The position numbers and the translations under genes were made by a program. DNA of 64,000 nucleotides from Sva-07 sp963715285 (GTDB lineage: Bacteria; Actinomycetota; Acidimicrobiia; Acidimicrobiales; Ilumatobacteraceae), in contig CAVQRU010000043.1 of NCBI GenBank assembly GCA_963715285.1, forward strand, positions 248,001-312,000. Reading direction: 5' to 3'. The notes under the pieces are model-generated. The model saw nothing but the letters and a program-made list of their open reading frames with translations, was not told where the DNA came from and made no database searches. Positions 15,568 through 24,889 of this stretch are shown piece by piece; position 1 is the first letter of the stretch, and each line of letters begins with the position of its first letter.

Positions 15568-17025
15568 TCACGAGTCGCGTTGCGACCACCACTCGTCGAG
15601 GCGACGGCGGATCTCGTCGTCACCGAGCAACCCCTCGTCGAGGCGCACCTCCATGAGGAACCGCATCGCATCACCGACCTCTCGACCCGGTGTCAGACCG
15701 AGCTGCTCCATCACCTGGGTGCCGTCGAGTTCGGGGCGGAGGGCCGCCAGCTCCTCGGCTTCCTGGAGTTCGGCGATCCGGGTTTCGAGCTCGTCCATCC
15801 GCCTCGACAGACGAGCGGCCTTCTTCTCGTTGCGCGTCGTGCAGTCGCAGCGGGTCAACACGTTCAGCTCGCGCAGCAGACCGCCGGCATCGCGCACGTA
15901 CCGCCGAACCGCGGAATCGGACCATCCCATCGAATACGTGTGGAATCGCAGATGCAGCGCAACCAGTTCGGTCACCGCGGCGACGTCGTCGTTCGAATAG
16001 CGCAGCGCGTTCATCCGTTTGCGGGTCATTCGGGCCCCGACCGCATCGTGATGGTGGAAGGTGGTGCCCTTGCCCTCGAGGTACCCGCGCGTGCGCGGCT
16101 TGCCGACATCGTGGAAGAGGGCCGCCAGCCGCGCCAACCGGAAGTCGAACGGTGGCTGTTCCCCGGCGACCACGTCAGGATGTTCGCGAAGCGGCCGGAC
16201 GTTCTCGACGACCGCGATCGTGTGGGTCAACACGTCCTTGTGACGATGGATCGGATCGTGTTCGAGACGCATCGCCGGGAGCTCCGGCAGGAACTGATCG
16301 GCGAGTCCCGTGTCGACCAGGAACCAGAGCCCCGCCGACGGGTGGTCGACGACCATGAGCTTGTCCAACTCGTCGCGAATCCGCTCGGCCGACACGATCT
16401 CGAGCCGCGGCGCCATCTCACGAACGGCGGCGACCAACTCCGGTGTCGGTTCCAGCTGATAGCCGGCGATGAAGCGCGCCGCGTGGAGCATGCGCAGCGG
16501 GTCGTCGCTGAAGCTGATCTCGGGACCGATGGGCGTGCGCAACGTCCGTGTCGCCAGATCGACGGCGCCGTCGAACGGATCGATGAGGATCGGGACCTCG
16601 CCCGGCACCGTGAGGTCGAGCGCCATCGCGTTGACGGTGAAGTCACGACGAGACAGGTCGGCCTCGATCTCGTCGGCGAACACGACGTGCGGCTTTCGTG
16701 ACTCGTCGGTGTACGCCTCGGCGCGGAACGTGGTGATCTCGTAGATCCGCTCACGGCCGCTCAGCGGATCTGCCTTCTGAGCACCGATCGTGCCGAACTT
16801 CTCGCCCTGGTTCCAGATCGCGTCGGCCCATCCCTCGAGGCAACGCTTGATCTCCGGCGGGCGCGCGTCGGTGGTCAGGTCGAGGTCGAAGTCGCTGCGC
16901 TCGTCGGCAACGAACAGGTCGCGTACGGTGCCACCGACGAGGTAGAGCCGATGCCCTGCGACGCGGAACCGTTCAGCGAGCGGTTCCAGCTCGCGCAGCA
17001 CCGGCGTCAGTCGTTCGGGGATCAC
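15568..17025 (-). CDS. cca: CCA tRNA nucleotidyltransferase
   Basis: 485-residue class II tRNA nucleotidyltransferase/poly(A)-polymerase-fold enzyme. The catalytic head has LVGGTVRDLFV, SDFDLDLTT (carboxylates), RRDFTVNAMAL, PLRMLHAARF and ERIRDELDKL. A C-terminal HD domain (LFHDVGKPRTRG at about 300) is usual in actinobacterial forms. It adds or repairs the 3' CCA of tRNA; tRNA-Ile in this window lacks an encoded CCA. GTG 17025 is preceded on the minus strand by TAGCCT with a 6-nt gap, so it is probably leaderless, divergent from the GNAT gene. Confidence 0.93.
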   Translation of the reverse strand: MIPERLTPVLRELEPLAERFRVAGHRLYLVGGTVRDLFVADERSDFDLDLTTDARPPEIKRCLEGWADAIWNQGEKFGTIGAQKADPLSGRERIYEITTFRAEAYTDESRKPHVVFADEIEADLSRRDFTVNAMALDLTVPGEVPILIDPFDGAVDLATRTLRTPIGPEISFSDDPLRMLHAARFIAGYQLEPTPELVAAVREMAPRLEIVSAERIRDELDKLMVVDHPSAGLWFLVDTGLADQFLPELPAMRLEHDPIHRHKDVLTHTIAVVENVRPLREHPDVVAGEQPPFDFRLARLAALFHDVGKPRTRGYLEGKGTTFHHHDAVGARMTRKRMNALRYSNDDVAAVTELVALHLRFHTYSMGWSDSAVRRYVRDAGGLLRELNVLTRCDCTTRNEKKAARLSRRMDELETRIAELQEAEELAALRPELDGTQVMEQLGLTPGREVGDAMRFLMEVRLDEGLLGDDEIRRRLDEWWSQRDS

Positions 17026-17117
17026 GTCGTCAGGCTACGACCTCGGCTCCCGGGAGCGCAGACGGACGAGCGCACCGTGAGACTCCCGGGACGAGCGCGA
17101 CGAGTACCTTCGGACCC

Positions 17118-17837
17118 GTGAACACTGCGGCGGTCGAGCACCCTGTCCGGGCTCGCCTGGGGTCCTGGCCCTACGAGCCCGACGTCGCGCACCTGGTCCT
17201 GCTCGACCACCACATGATCCCCGGCACCGCCGACGTCGCGCGTTGGATCGTGGAGGCTCGGGCCACAGGCGCTCGGGCGCTGCGGACCGGGGCGCTGTTC
17301 GCCGCGTCGACACCCGCGTTCCACGAGGCGGGATTCCAGGCGATCGACCGACTGCGCCTGCTCGAACTCGACCTGAGCGCGCAACCGCCGGCCGTCCCAC
17401 CGCGCGGCGGCGCACCGGCGCGGCTCAAGCGCCTGCGGCCGTCGATGCTCGCCGAGGCGTCGAGGGTCGATCGTCGGGCGTTCGGCGCACCCTGGGCCAA
17501 CGACGCAGCGGCACTCGGCGACATCATGTCGGCCACGCCCCACCACCGCTCACGCTGTGTCCAACTCGACGGGCGCATGGTCGCCTTCGCGATCAGCGGT
17601 CGAGCAGACGCGGGCGGCTACATCCAGCGTCTCGCCGTCGATCCTTCCGCCCAACGGGCCGGGCTGGGTCGCGCACTCGTGGACGACGCCGTGCACTGGA
17701 TGCGTCGACGCCACGTGGCCCAGGTGCTGGTGAACACGGCCAGCGACAACGTCGCGGCCCTGTCCCTGTACCACTCGTACGGATTCGACGACCGTCCCGA
17801 CGACCTCTCGATCCTCGAACGGTCGCTCCGCTCGTGA
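17118..17837 (+). CDS. GNAT family N-acetyltransferase
   Basis: 239 residues. The C-terminal GNAT fold is clear: GYIQRLAVDPSAQRAGLGRALV carries the acetyl-CoA-binding R/Q-x-x-G-x-G/A, and VNTASDNVAALSLYHSYGF is motif B. The N-terminal half (LLDHHMIPGTADVARWIVEA) looks like a degenerate GNAT repeat. In mycobacteria a Nudix protein occupies this place next to cca. GTG 17118 follows TACCTT by 7 nt with no Shine-Dalgarno. The substrate cannot be predicted; it is 13 nt upstream of the DUF6049 gene and may be co-transcribed with it. Confidence 0.75.
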   Translation: MNTAAVEHPVRARLGSWPYEPDVAHLVLLDHHMIPGTADVARWIVEARATGARALRTGALFAASTPAFHEAGFQAIDRLRLLELDLSAQPPAVPPRGGAPARLKRLRPSMLAEASRVDRRAFGAPWANDAAALGDIMSATPHHRSRCVQLDGRMVAFAISGRADAGGYIQRLAVDPSAQRAGLGRALVDDAVHWMRRRHVAQVLVNTASDNVAALSLYHSYGFDDRPDDLSILERSLRS

Positions 17838-17850
17838 TGGACGCGTTCCG

Positions 17851-20100
17851 GTGACGCTGATCGCCACCCCCACACGACGTCGGCCGACCGTCGGCGTCGC
17901 GGTGGCAATCGTGCTCGCAGCCGTGCTGCTGGTGATGCTCGTCGGAGCGCCGCCGACGGTCAACCGTGCTGCCGTGGCGCAGGAGACCGACCGGATCGAC
18001 GCAGAGCTGGAGCTGATCGATCAGGACTTCGCGATCGAGCCCGACGGCACGGTCCGGCTCGTGTACCGCCTGAGCGGGGTGGTCGACGACGCGCTCGACT
18101 TCATCCCGGACGCACCCCCGCCGACCGCACCGCCGACCAGCGACACGGTTCCCGGCGACACGGTTCCAGGCGACACGGTGCCGCCCACCGTCGATCCACC
18201 GCCCGTCGAACCATCGATCCAACTGACCATGGAGATCACCAACTACGCCCCGATCGACGACCCGGCCGACGTCGGATCCGTGGTGGGCAGCGACGTCGAC
18301 CCCGATGCGTTCAGCTCCGCTGTCGACGGCGTCGCGATCAGCGACGTGCGTGAGCGATCGACCGTCGAGGACGACGGCACCGTCACGATCCGCCTCGAGA
18401 TCGAGACCGACGTCGTCGACAGCATCGAGGAGCGACTCAAGTTCGATCGCCCCGGCCTGTACCCGATCCGCGTCCAGCTGCTGACCGGCGACCCGGCCGA
18501 CGACCTCGTGGTCGCGACCGCCGGCACGATCGTCCAGCGACTGGCCGGGCCGGGCGACCCGACTCCCCCGCCGCCGATCGACCTCTCGGTGGTCACCGCC
18601 ACACCGCCACCCGGGCCAGACGCCGACCGGAGCACGATCGAGGACGCCGAAGCACAGCTGACGGCTGCGATCGACCTCGCGGCCAGGCTCGATGCGCCGG
18701 TCACCCTGGAGGTTCCGCCCCCGCTCGTGGCGGCTCGCGCCACGACGCCCGAACGCGAAGCCGAACTCGCCGACGCGCTCGCCGGCGACGAACTGGTGGC
18801 CCTTCCCGTCCCGCCGCTCGACGTGTCATCGGCCGTCGCGGCCGGTCGGGGCGACACCTTCGCCCGGCTGCTCAGCGCCGGCCAGGACATGCTCACCGCG
18901 GCGGTACCGACGACCCCCTCGCGACGCGACGTCTGGATCACGACCGACCCATTGAGCGCAGCAGGCGCCCAGCAACTCCGTGATCTCGGCGTCCGGTTCG
19001 TGGTGATGCCGACGGCGCTGTTCCGAGCCACCGTCAGCACCACACTCCCCGACACCGACCTGTTCGTCGAAGCCGAACTCCCCGACGGCGGCAGGCTGCC
19101 GCTGCTGCTCGTCGATCCGCTGGCGGCCACGCTCACCACGGAGGCCGCCGACGAGCAACTCGCCGAGGCCACCCTCGCCGAATGGTCGGTGGCCACCGTC
19201 GCCGAACTCCTCGCCGCCCAAGCCGACGCGGACGGTTCGAGCGGAGCCACCGCCCCCGAGCGCAGCATCGTGCTCTCCACCCCGGATCTCCGCGCACCCG
19301 ATGCTCGCCTGCTCACCGGCCTGCACCAACTGGTGTCGACCACCCCGTCCGCGCGATTCAGCCCGGCCTCGACGCTGATCGGAACCACCGACATCCAACG
19401 CGCGAACGGTCGCGAGGTGACGGTCGAGCTGCCCGAGGTGGCGGGACCTCCGCTCGCCGATCGAATTGCGCTCCTCGACGCGGCGGCGCTCACGATGGTG
19501 AGTGCGGCATCGATGCTCGCCGACGACGACCCCCGGCCACAGGAGTGGGCTGCGCTGCTCGATGGGCTCATCTCCACCGCCTACAGCGATGCGGACGTCG
19601 AGGCCGCGGTCTCCGAACTCACCGCCGAGGCGGCCGCGCTCACCGACGCAGTGCAACTGCCTGCGCCGTTCACGTTCACCCTGACGGGGCGCACCGGCAC
19701 GATCGAGATCCGCCTCGGCAACACGGGTGACGAGCCGGTGAAGGTGCTCGTCCAACTGGACTCGAGCAAGGTCGAGTTCCCCGAGGGCGACCGGGTCGTC
19801 ACCCTGCGACCGAACGACGAGACGAGCGTCACGATCCCGGTTCTGGCGCGATCGAACGGAACCTCGCCGATCGACCTGGTGGTGTCGACGCCCGCCGGTG
19901 AGCCGATCGACGAACCGGTCACCCTGACCTCGCGTGTCACCGGGCTCACCGGGCTCGGCTACCTCCTGACGGGCGGCCTGATCCTCGTGCTGCTCAGCTG
20001 GTGGTTCACCCATTGGCGTGCCCGCCGACGCGCCACCCTGATCGACGACGGCCGCGATCGTCATCCGACGGCACACAAAGTAGGATCGGATGCCCTGTGA
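17851..20100 (+). CDS. DUF6049-like exported membrane protein
   Basis: 749 residues with an N-terminal signal/anchor (GVAVAIVLAAVLLVMLVGAP) and one C-terminal membrane helix at about 701-722 (LGYLLTGGLILVLLSWWF) followed by a short basic cytoplasmic tail. The large middle part is extracellular, Asp/Thr/Val-rich, with a DTVPG triple repeat near residue 100. Position and topology match the actinobacterial protein that lies next to cca and murJ (mycobacterial Rv3909-like). The function is unknown; an envelope role is inferred from context. The last codons overlap degV by GTGA. Confidence 0.75.
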   Translation: MTLIATPTRRRPTVGVAVAIVLAAVLLVMLVGAPPTVNRAAVAQETDRIDAELELIDQDFAIEPDGTVRLVYRLSGVVDDALDFIPDAPPPTAPPTSDTVPGDTVPGDTVPPTVDPPPVEPSIQLTMEITNYAPIDDPADVGSVVGSDVDPDAFSSAVDGVAISDVRERSTVEDDGTVTIRLEIETDVVDSIEERLKFDRPGLYPIRVQLLTGDPADDLVVATAGTIVQRLAGPGDPTPPPPIDLSVVTATPPPGPDADRSTIEDAEAQLTAAIDLAARLDAPVTLEVPPPLVAARATTPEREAELADALAGDELVALPVPPLDVSSAVAAGRGDTFARLLSAGQDMLTAAVPTTPSRRDVWITTDPLSAAGAQQLRDLGVRFVVMPTALFRATVSTTLPDTDLFVEAELPDGGRLPLLLVDPLAATLTTEAADEQLAEATLAEWSVATVAELLAAQADADGSSGATAPERSIVLSTPDLRAPDARLLTGLHQLVSTTPSARFSPASTLIGTTDIQRANGREVTVELPEVAGPPLADRIALLDAAALTMVSAASMLADDDPRPQEWAALLDGLISTAYSDADVEAAVSELTAEAAALTDAVQLPAPFTFTLTGRTGTIEIRLGNTGDEPVKVLVQLDSSKVEFPEGDRVVTLRPNDETSVTIPVLARSNGTSPIDLVVSTPAGEPIDEPVTLTSRVTGLTGLGYLLTGGLILVLLSWWFTHWRARRRATLIDDGRDRHPTAHKVGSDAL

Positions 20101-20993
20101 GCGACGACGACGACAACTCCACCGGAACACGCTCGACCGGCCACGTGGTGGTCGTCACCGACAGTTCGTGCGACCTGCCCGCCGAGGTCGCCGAGGAATT
20201 CGGCATCGACATCGTTCCTCTCACGATCCGGTTCGGTGACGAAGAGTTCATCGACCGTGACGAACTGTCGACCGCCGAGTTCTGGACCCGATGCGTCAAC
20301 TCGTCCACCCTGCCCGAAACCGCCGCTCCGGCGCCGGGACAGTTCGAGCAGGCGTACCGCCGCGCTGCGGCCAACGGTGCGACCGGCGTCGTCGTCGTCT
20401 CCCTGTCGGCGGCGTTGTCGGCCACGATGCAGTCCGCGCAGCTCGCCGCTCGCAGCATCACCGACGACGACTCGATCGATCTGGACATCCGTGTCGTCGA
20501 CAGCCGCACGATCTCGATGGGCCTCGGCACGATCGCCCTCGCTTGTGCTCGCGCCGCGCGCGACGGCGTCGACGTCGACGACATCGAACGTCTCGCGATC
20601 GACCTCGTCGGCCGAACGCGTGTGTTCGGTGCCCTCGACACCCTCGACAACCTCAAGAAGGGTGGGCGCATCGGCAACGCCAAGGCGCTGCTCGCCACCG
20701 CGTTGTCGATCAAGCCGATCATCGAGGTCACCGGTGGCGTGGTCGAACAGGGCGGGAAGCAACGGACGCGATCCAAGGCGTTGAACTTCCTGGTCGACAA
20801 GGTCACGAGTTACGGCGGCGGCATCGAGAACCTCGCCGTGCTCCATGCCGATTGCAGTGACGTCGACCTCTTCGTCGAGATGCTCCAGCCCCACTACCCC
20901 GGCGACATCGTCGTCGGGGAGATCGGCCCGGTCATCGGCACCCACGGCGGACGGGGCACGATCGGTGTCGCGTTCCAGGTCACCGCCACCTGA
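20097..20993 (+). CDS. DegV family fatty-acid-binding protein
   Basis: 298 residues. VVVVTDSSCDLPAEVAEEFGI and IVPLTIRFGDEEFIDRDEL are the conserved DegV N-terminus; SLPETAAPAPGQF-like (TLPETAAPAPGQF) and LLATALSIKPII are also typical. DegV proteins bind long-chain fatty acids and, as FakB, deliver them to a fatty-acid kinase; no fakA is seen here. GTG 20097 overlaps the stop of the previous gene (GTGA), indicating translational coupling. In the mycobacterial gene order this slot is filled by murJ. Confidence 0.88.
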   Translation: MSDDDDNSTGTRSTGHVVVVTDSSCDLPAEVAEEFGIDIVPLTIRFGDEEFIDRDELSTAEFWTRCVNSSTLPETAAPAPGQFEQAYRRAAANGATGVVVVSLSAALSATMQSAQLAARSITDDDSIDLDIRVVDSRTISMGLGTIALACARAARDGVDVDDIERLAIDLVGRTRVFGALDTLDNLKKGGRIGNAKALLATALSIKPIIEVTGGVVEQGGKQRTRSKALNFLVDKVTSYGGGIENLAVLHADCSDVDLFVEMLQPHYPGDIVVGEIGPVIGTHGGRGTIGVAFQVTAT

Positions 20994-21078
20994 ATCCAAC
21001 CGCGACGCGGCCCCGTACGCAGCCGTTGACGGATTGACCAGACCGTCTCGCCCGCCACCGCTAGCGTTCGCTGCAGTC

Positions 21079-22918
21079 ATGTCCACCGCGGCGCCGCCTC
21101 CCACCCCCACCGTCATCGCACAGCGGTACGAACTGCAACGGATGCTCGCGGCAGGGCGGCATGGCCGAAGTGTGGCTCGCCCGAGACCTGACACTCGATC
21201 GCAAGGTGGCCGTCAAGTGGCTCAAGCCGTCGTTGGCCACCGACCCGGTGGTCGCCGAACGGTTCCGCCGCGAAGCGATCGCGGCGGCCAGCCTCAACCA
21301 CCCCAACATCGTCGCCGTCCACGACGTCTTCGAACAGGACGGACGCCAGGCGGTCGTGATGCAGTTGGTCGAGGGCAAGAGCCTGCGCCAGGTGCTCGAC
21401 ACCCAGAAGCGGCTCAGCCCCGAACTCACCTGCCACATCGGCACCTGCGTGGCCGCCGCACTCGATCACGCCCACGAGGCCGGCTTCGTGCACCGCGACG
21501 TCAAGCCGGGCAACATCATGATGACGTCCGACGGTCGTGTGTTGCTCACCGACTTCGGCATCGCCAAGGGCCTGCAATCGGCCGAGACCGATCTCACCAG
21601 CGACAACATCATGATGGGAACGGCGAAGTACCTGTCGCCCGAACAGGTCCGCGGCAAGAAGCTCGACGGGCGCGCTGATCTCTATTCCCTCGGCCTGGTG
21701 CTCTACGAGTGCCTCGCCGGTCGTGTCCCGTTCCTCGGCGAGACCGATGCCGACACCGCGCTGGCCCGCCTGCAACGCGATCCGACCGATCTGACGCGCC
21801 TGCGCGCCACCCTGCCGACGAAGCTCGTCATCGTCATCCATCAGCTGCTGGCCCGCAACCCTGCGCAACGGCCTGCGTCCGGCGCCGATCTCGTGGTCAC
21901 CCTGCGCGACGCCGCCAAGGAGGGTCCGCCGCACATCGACCCCACTCCCCACGAACGCTCGCCCGTCGCGCCGTTCGGCGGCCGACGCCTGCGGCGCGCG
22001 CCGTCCGATGTCGCCGGTCGCGCCGCCGATCGCGCTCGGGCGGTCACCCCGGAGCCGGCGACCCCGTCGATGGCCGGCCCCATCCCGGGTGAGGTGGGTC
22101 ACACTCGCTCGACGCCGGTCGGCGCAACGTCGCCGGTGGTGGCCGGTACGGCGGGGCCTGCCCGACCCACTGCGTTCACCGAGTTGCCGGCGATCGCCGA
22201 GCCCACCCCCGACGCCGGCAACGAACTGCGCGGGAAGCCGGCGCGCGGGCTCACGCAGGAGTGGAAGCCCGCCTTCACCGTCGTTGCCGTCCTCGTCACC
22301 GCCGCCCTGGTCGTCGGCGTGCTGCTGTGGGCCAACCTCGAATTCGGGGGCGGCGAATCGGTCGTGTCCACGCCCGCGCTCGGCGACGCCGGCGATGCAG
22401 CTGGCGTCGACGGCGCTGTCGCCGACAGCGCCGTCGATGCGCCCGCCGTCGCGTCCGCCGCAGCAGCGATCGCCACCATCACCGCCTACGACCCGGACGG
22501 CGACGGCACCGAGAACGATGGCGATGCGATGCTCGCCGGAGCCGACGGCAGCCCCGGGACGTCGTGGAGCACGGTCTGCTACGCCGACCGCTACCTCGGC
22601 GGTAAAGGAGGGGTCGGCCTGGTCGTCTCGTTCGATGCCCCGATGCAGCAGGCTCTCCAGGTCGACCTGCTGTCGGCGCCGTACCAGGTCACCTTCCTCG
22701 CCTCGGACGCCGAGGTGATCCCGCCGAGGATCGCCGACTGGGGTCCGGCGCTCGGTCCCACCGACTTCGCCGAGGACACCGGCACGGTCGTGTCGCCGGT
22801 GCCGGCCACCCCGGCACGGCACATGCTGATCCTGCTCAAGGAGCTCGGCAAGGACGGGAGCTGTACGGACGCCAATCCCTACCGCGGTCGTCTCGGTGAG
22901 ATCGCCATCGTGAACTGA
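21079..22918 (+). CDS. Ser/Thr protein kinase with extracellular domain; apparent one-base frameshift near the start
   Basis: The kinase domain has VAVKWLKP, HRDVKPGNIMM and LTDFGIAKG, so it is catalytically complete except for its glycine loop. From ATG 21079 one frame gives IAQRYELQRMLAAG, and the frame one base later gives GGMAEVWLARDLTLDRKVAV. Removing one G from GGG at 21154-21156 joins them into a normal LAAGGMAEVW loop. As written, the intact frame starts only at ATG 21161, without the loop. A Pro/Thr-rich juxtamembrane segment, one membrane helix (about 22273-22338) and an extracellular domain (AYDPDGDGTENDGDAMLAGA to the end) follow. That last domain resembles the C-terminal part of mycobacterial MviN/MurJ fusions. 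It could be a sequencing error, a real mutation or recoding. Confidence 0.75.
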
Positions 22919-22927
22919 GCGGCTCGT

Positions 22928-22940
22928 TACGCTCGCGGGC
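22928..22940 (+). promoter_or_regulatory. -10 box and 7-nt spacer before the ATT-start sigma gene
   Basis: TACGCT at 22928-22933 is followed by CGCGGGC and then ATT at 22941. The same TANNNT plus 6-8 nt arrangement precedes many other starts in the window, which supports initiation at the ATT. Confidence 0.45.
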
Positions 22941-23570
22941 ATTCCGACACACCTCGATGACGCCGCACTGGTTGCCGCTGCGCAGGGCGGTGATCGCAAC
23001 GCGCTCGACCAACTCCTGCGACGCCACTACGACCGGATCCACGCGGTGTGCCGACGCGTCGCCGGCAGCACGCGCGATGGCGACGATGCCTGCCAGGAGG
23101 CCCTGATCAAGATCGTGCGCAACCTGCCGCGATTCGACGGACGGTCCTCGTTCGGAACGTGGGCCTACCGCATCGCGACCAACGCATCGCTCGACGAACT
23201 CCGCAAACGCAGCCGGCGGCCGGGACTCGCGGCTGTCGACGACCAGGCCACCATGGACGTTGCCGATCCGGCCGCCACGCAGCGGCTCGACGGTATCGGC
23301 GATCGACTGCTCCTCGATGACGCCCTCGCAGCACTCCCCGACGATCTCCGCGCCGCGGTCGTGCTGCGCGATGTCGCGAATCTCGAGTACAGCGAGATCG
23401 CGGAGGTGCTCGACATCCCCGTCGGCACGGTCAAGTCGCGCATCTCGCGAGGACGCGCCGCGCTTGCCCGAGACCTCCGTGTCGACGCCGCACCCGAACC
23501 ATCTCCACACCCCGGCGGAGAACATGGGAACCGAACCGACCCCGACGAACGTCCAACAGACCTGACATGA
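22941..23570 (+). CDS. ECF sigma factor (SigM-like), probable ATT start
   Basis: 209 residues if read from ATT 22941. Region 2 begins HLDDAALVAAAQGGDRNALD and continues LLRRHYDRIHAVCRRVAG, QEALIKIVRNLPRFDG and SFGTWAYRIATNASLDELRK. Region 4 has LRDVANLEYSEIAEVLDI and VGTVKSRISRGRAALARDL. The first ATG/GTG/TTG in this frame is GTG 23046, which would delete half of region 2, and the frame closes at TGA 22911. The ATT lies 7 nt after TACGCT. The stop overlaps the anti-sigma start by ATGA. The locus corresponds to mycobacterial sigM, upstream of the anti-sigma, trxB and trxA. Confidence 0.85.
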   Translation: MPTHLDDAALVAAAQGGDRNALDQLLRRHYDRIHAVCRRVAGSTRDGDDACQEALIKIVRNLPRFDGRSSFGTWAYRIATNASLDELRKRSRRPGLAAVDDQATMDVADPAATQRLDGIGDRLLLDDALAALPDDLRAAVVLRDVANLEYSEIAEVLDIPVGTVKSRISRGRAALARDLRVDAAPEPSPHPGGEHGNRTDPDERPTDLT

Positions 23571-24511
23571 ACGACGACGACACCCTTCTCGCGAGCGCGT
23601 ACCTCGACGGTGACGTGACCGAGGACGAACGCGCCCTCGTCGAGACCGACCTCGACCTGCTCTCGGAGGTCGACAGACTGCGCCAGGTTCGCGCTCTGTT
23701 GACCGATCAGGAACCACCGAGCATCGCACGACGCGAGGAGCACCTCGCCGCCGCACTCGACGCCTGGGATCGTCTGCCGGAGTCAGAACGCACGGGCGCC
23801 GTACGTGACATCACCCCGGCCGCGCTCAGGCGCGGCGCCAGCCCTGCATCCGCGGCCGCCGCTGCCACGATCACGACGTCCACCTCGCTGGAACACCGGC
23901 GGCGTGCAGCGATGAACCGGCGGATGCTCGGTGCCGCCGCCGCGATCGTGCTCGTGCTCGGAGGGGGCGTCGCACTGCAGACCCTCTCGAGCGGGAGCGA
24001 CGACGAGGCGAGCTCCTCCGCATCGGCCGACGCCACCGTGCCACTCGAGGAAGCTGCGCTCGCGGCAACGGCCGATGCCGCCGGCGAGTCGGGTGATTCC
24101 GGCACCGGGGGCGCGGCCGAGTCGGCAGACATCGCCCCGATCGCCCCGGCGCCGCAACCCGATGCGGAGTTCGACACCGGCATCAACGACGCGGCGCCGC
24201 CGAGCGAGCGCACACTCGACCTGCTGCAGACACCCGACGATCTCGCGCTGTTCGCGTCCGACGCCGTCGATGCGCCGGTCTCACCCGACGTTCCCGCCGC
24301 CACCAGCGCGCCGATCGACGACCGGCTGACCCCGCAACAGGCCGAGATCCTCGACGCGACGCTGCCGCTGTGCCTCGGCGCCGACTTCGTGGTCGGGCCG
24401 GCGTTCTACCAGGACACCGAGGTCGTCGTCGCCGTCGACGTGAGCCGCGACCTGGCACTCGCGTACGTCGGCACGACCTGTCGTGAAGTCGCCCGTGCGC
24501 GCCTTCCGTGA
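23567..24511 (+). CDS. anti-sigma factor-like single-pass membrane protein
   Basis: 314 residues. The cytoplasmic N-terminus LLASAYLDGDVTEDERALVE has the helical layout of anti-sigma domains but lacks the HxxxCxxC zinc motif. A membrane helix spans about residues 121-140 (LGAAAAIVLVLGGGVALQTL), and a low-complexity Ala/Asp/Ser extracellular part ends in a small domain with two Cys (PLCLGADFVVG and VGTTCREVAR). It overlaps the sigma gene by 4 nt, which marks it as the cognate regulator. Confidence 0.75.
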   Translation: MNDDDTLLASAYLDGDVTEDERALVETDLDLLSEVDRLRQVRALLTDQEPPSIARREEHLAAALDAWDRLPESERTGAVRDITPAALRRGASPASAAAAATITTSTSLEHRRRAAMNRRMLGAAAAIVLVLGGGVALQTLSSGSDDEASSSASADATVPLEEAALAATADAAGESGDSGTGGAAESADIAPIAPAPQPDAEFDTGINDAAPPSERTLDLLQTPDDLALFASDAVDAPVSPDVPAATSAPIDDRLTPQQAEILDATLPLCLGADFVVGPAFYQDTEVVVAVDVSRDLALAYVGTTCREVARARLP

Positions 24512-24531
24512 CGTCCGGCTAACCTCGCCGC

Positions 24532-24855
24532 ATGCCGGCAAATCCGCTCACCGATCCGAACTGGGCGTCGGAAACCACCGACACCCTGGTCAGCTACATC
24601 GACCTCGTTCGGTCGAAGACCACGCAGAACGTGGTCTACGCGGCCCGCGCCGTCGTGTTCGGGTTGATCGCCGTCATCGTCGGCTCGTTCGCCCTGGTCA
24701 TCCTGTTCGTGATGCTCATGCGTGGTCTGCAGGCGCTGCTCGATCTCGTCACCACGTGGGAACGAGCGGTCTATCTCAGCTACCTGATCGTCGGCTCCGT
24801 GTTCACCATCGCCGGCATCGTGCTGTTCAAGAAGCGCAACGCCGCGGTCAGCTGA
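24532..24855 (+). CDS. small two-TM membrane protein (holin-like)
   Basis: 107 residues. A short soluble N-terminus (PLTDPNWASETTDTLVSYID) precedes two hydrophobic segments (VVFGLIAVIVGSFALVILFV and YLSYLIVGSVFTIAGIVLF), and it ends with FKKRNAAVS. It resembles small actinobacterial proteins annotated as holin-superfamily members, but lysis is not implied. TAACCT ends 6 nt before the ATG, so it is probably leaderless. It is 34 nt upstream of trxB. Confidence 0.7.
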   Translation: MPANPLTDPNWASETTDTLVSYIDLVRSKTTQNVVYAARAVVFGLIAVIVGSFALVILFVMLMRGLQALLDLVTTWERAVYLSYLIVGSVFTIAGIVLFKKRNAAVS

Positions 24856-24889
24856 CGCTCGCGCTCCCCCACGTCAAGAAGGAGTTTCC

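Noticed and set aside
21001..21678. Second open frame covering the 5' part of the kinase gene
   Set aside because: Only its first 30 codons after ATG 21079 fit the kinase; the rest is the out-of-frame shadow after the indel.
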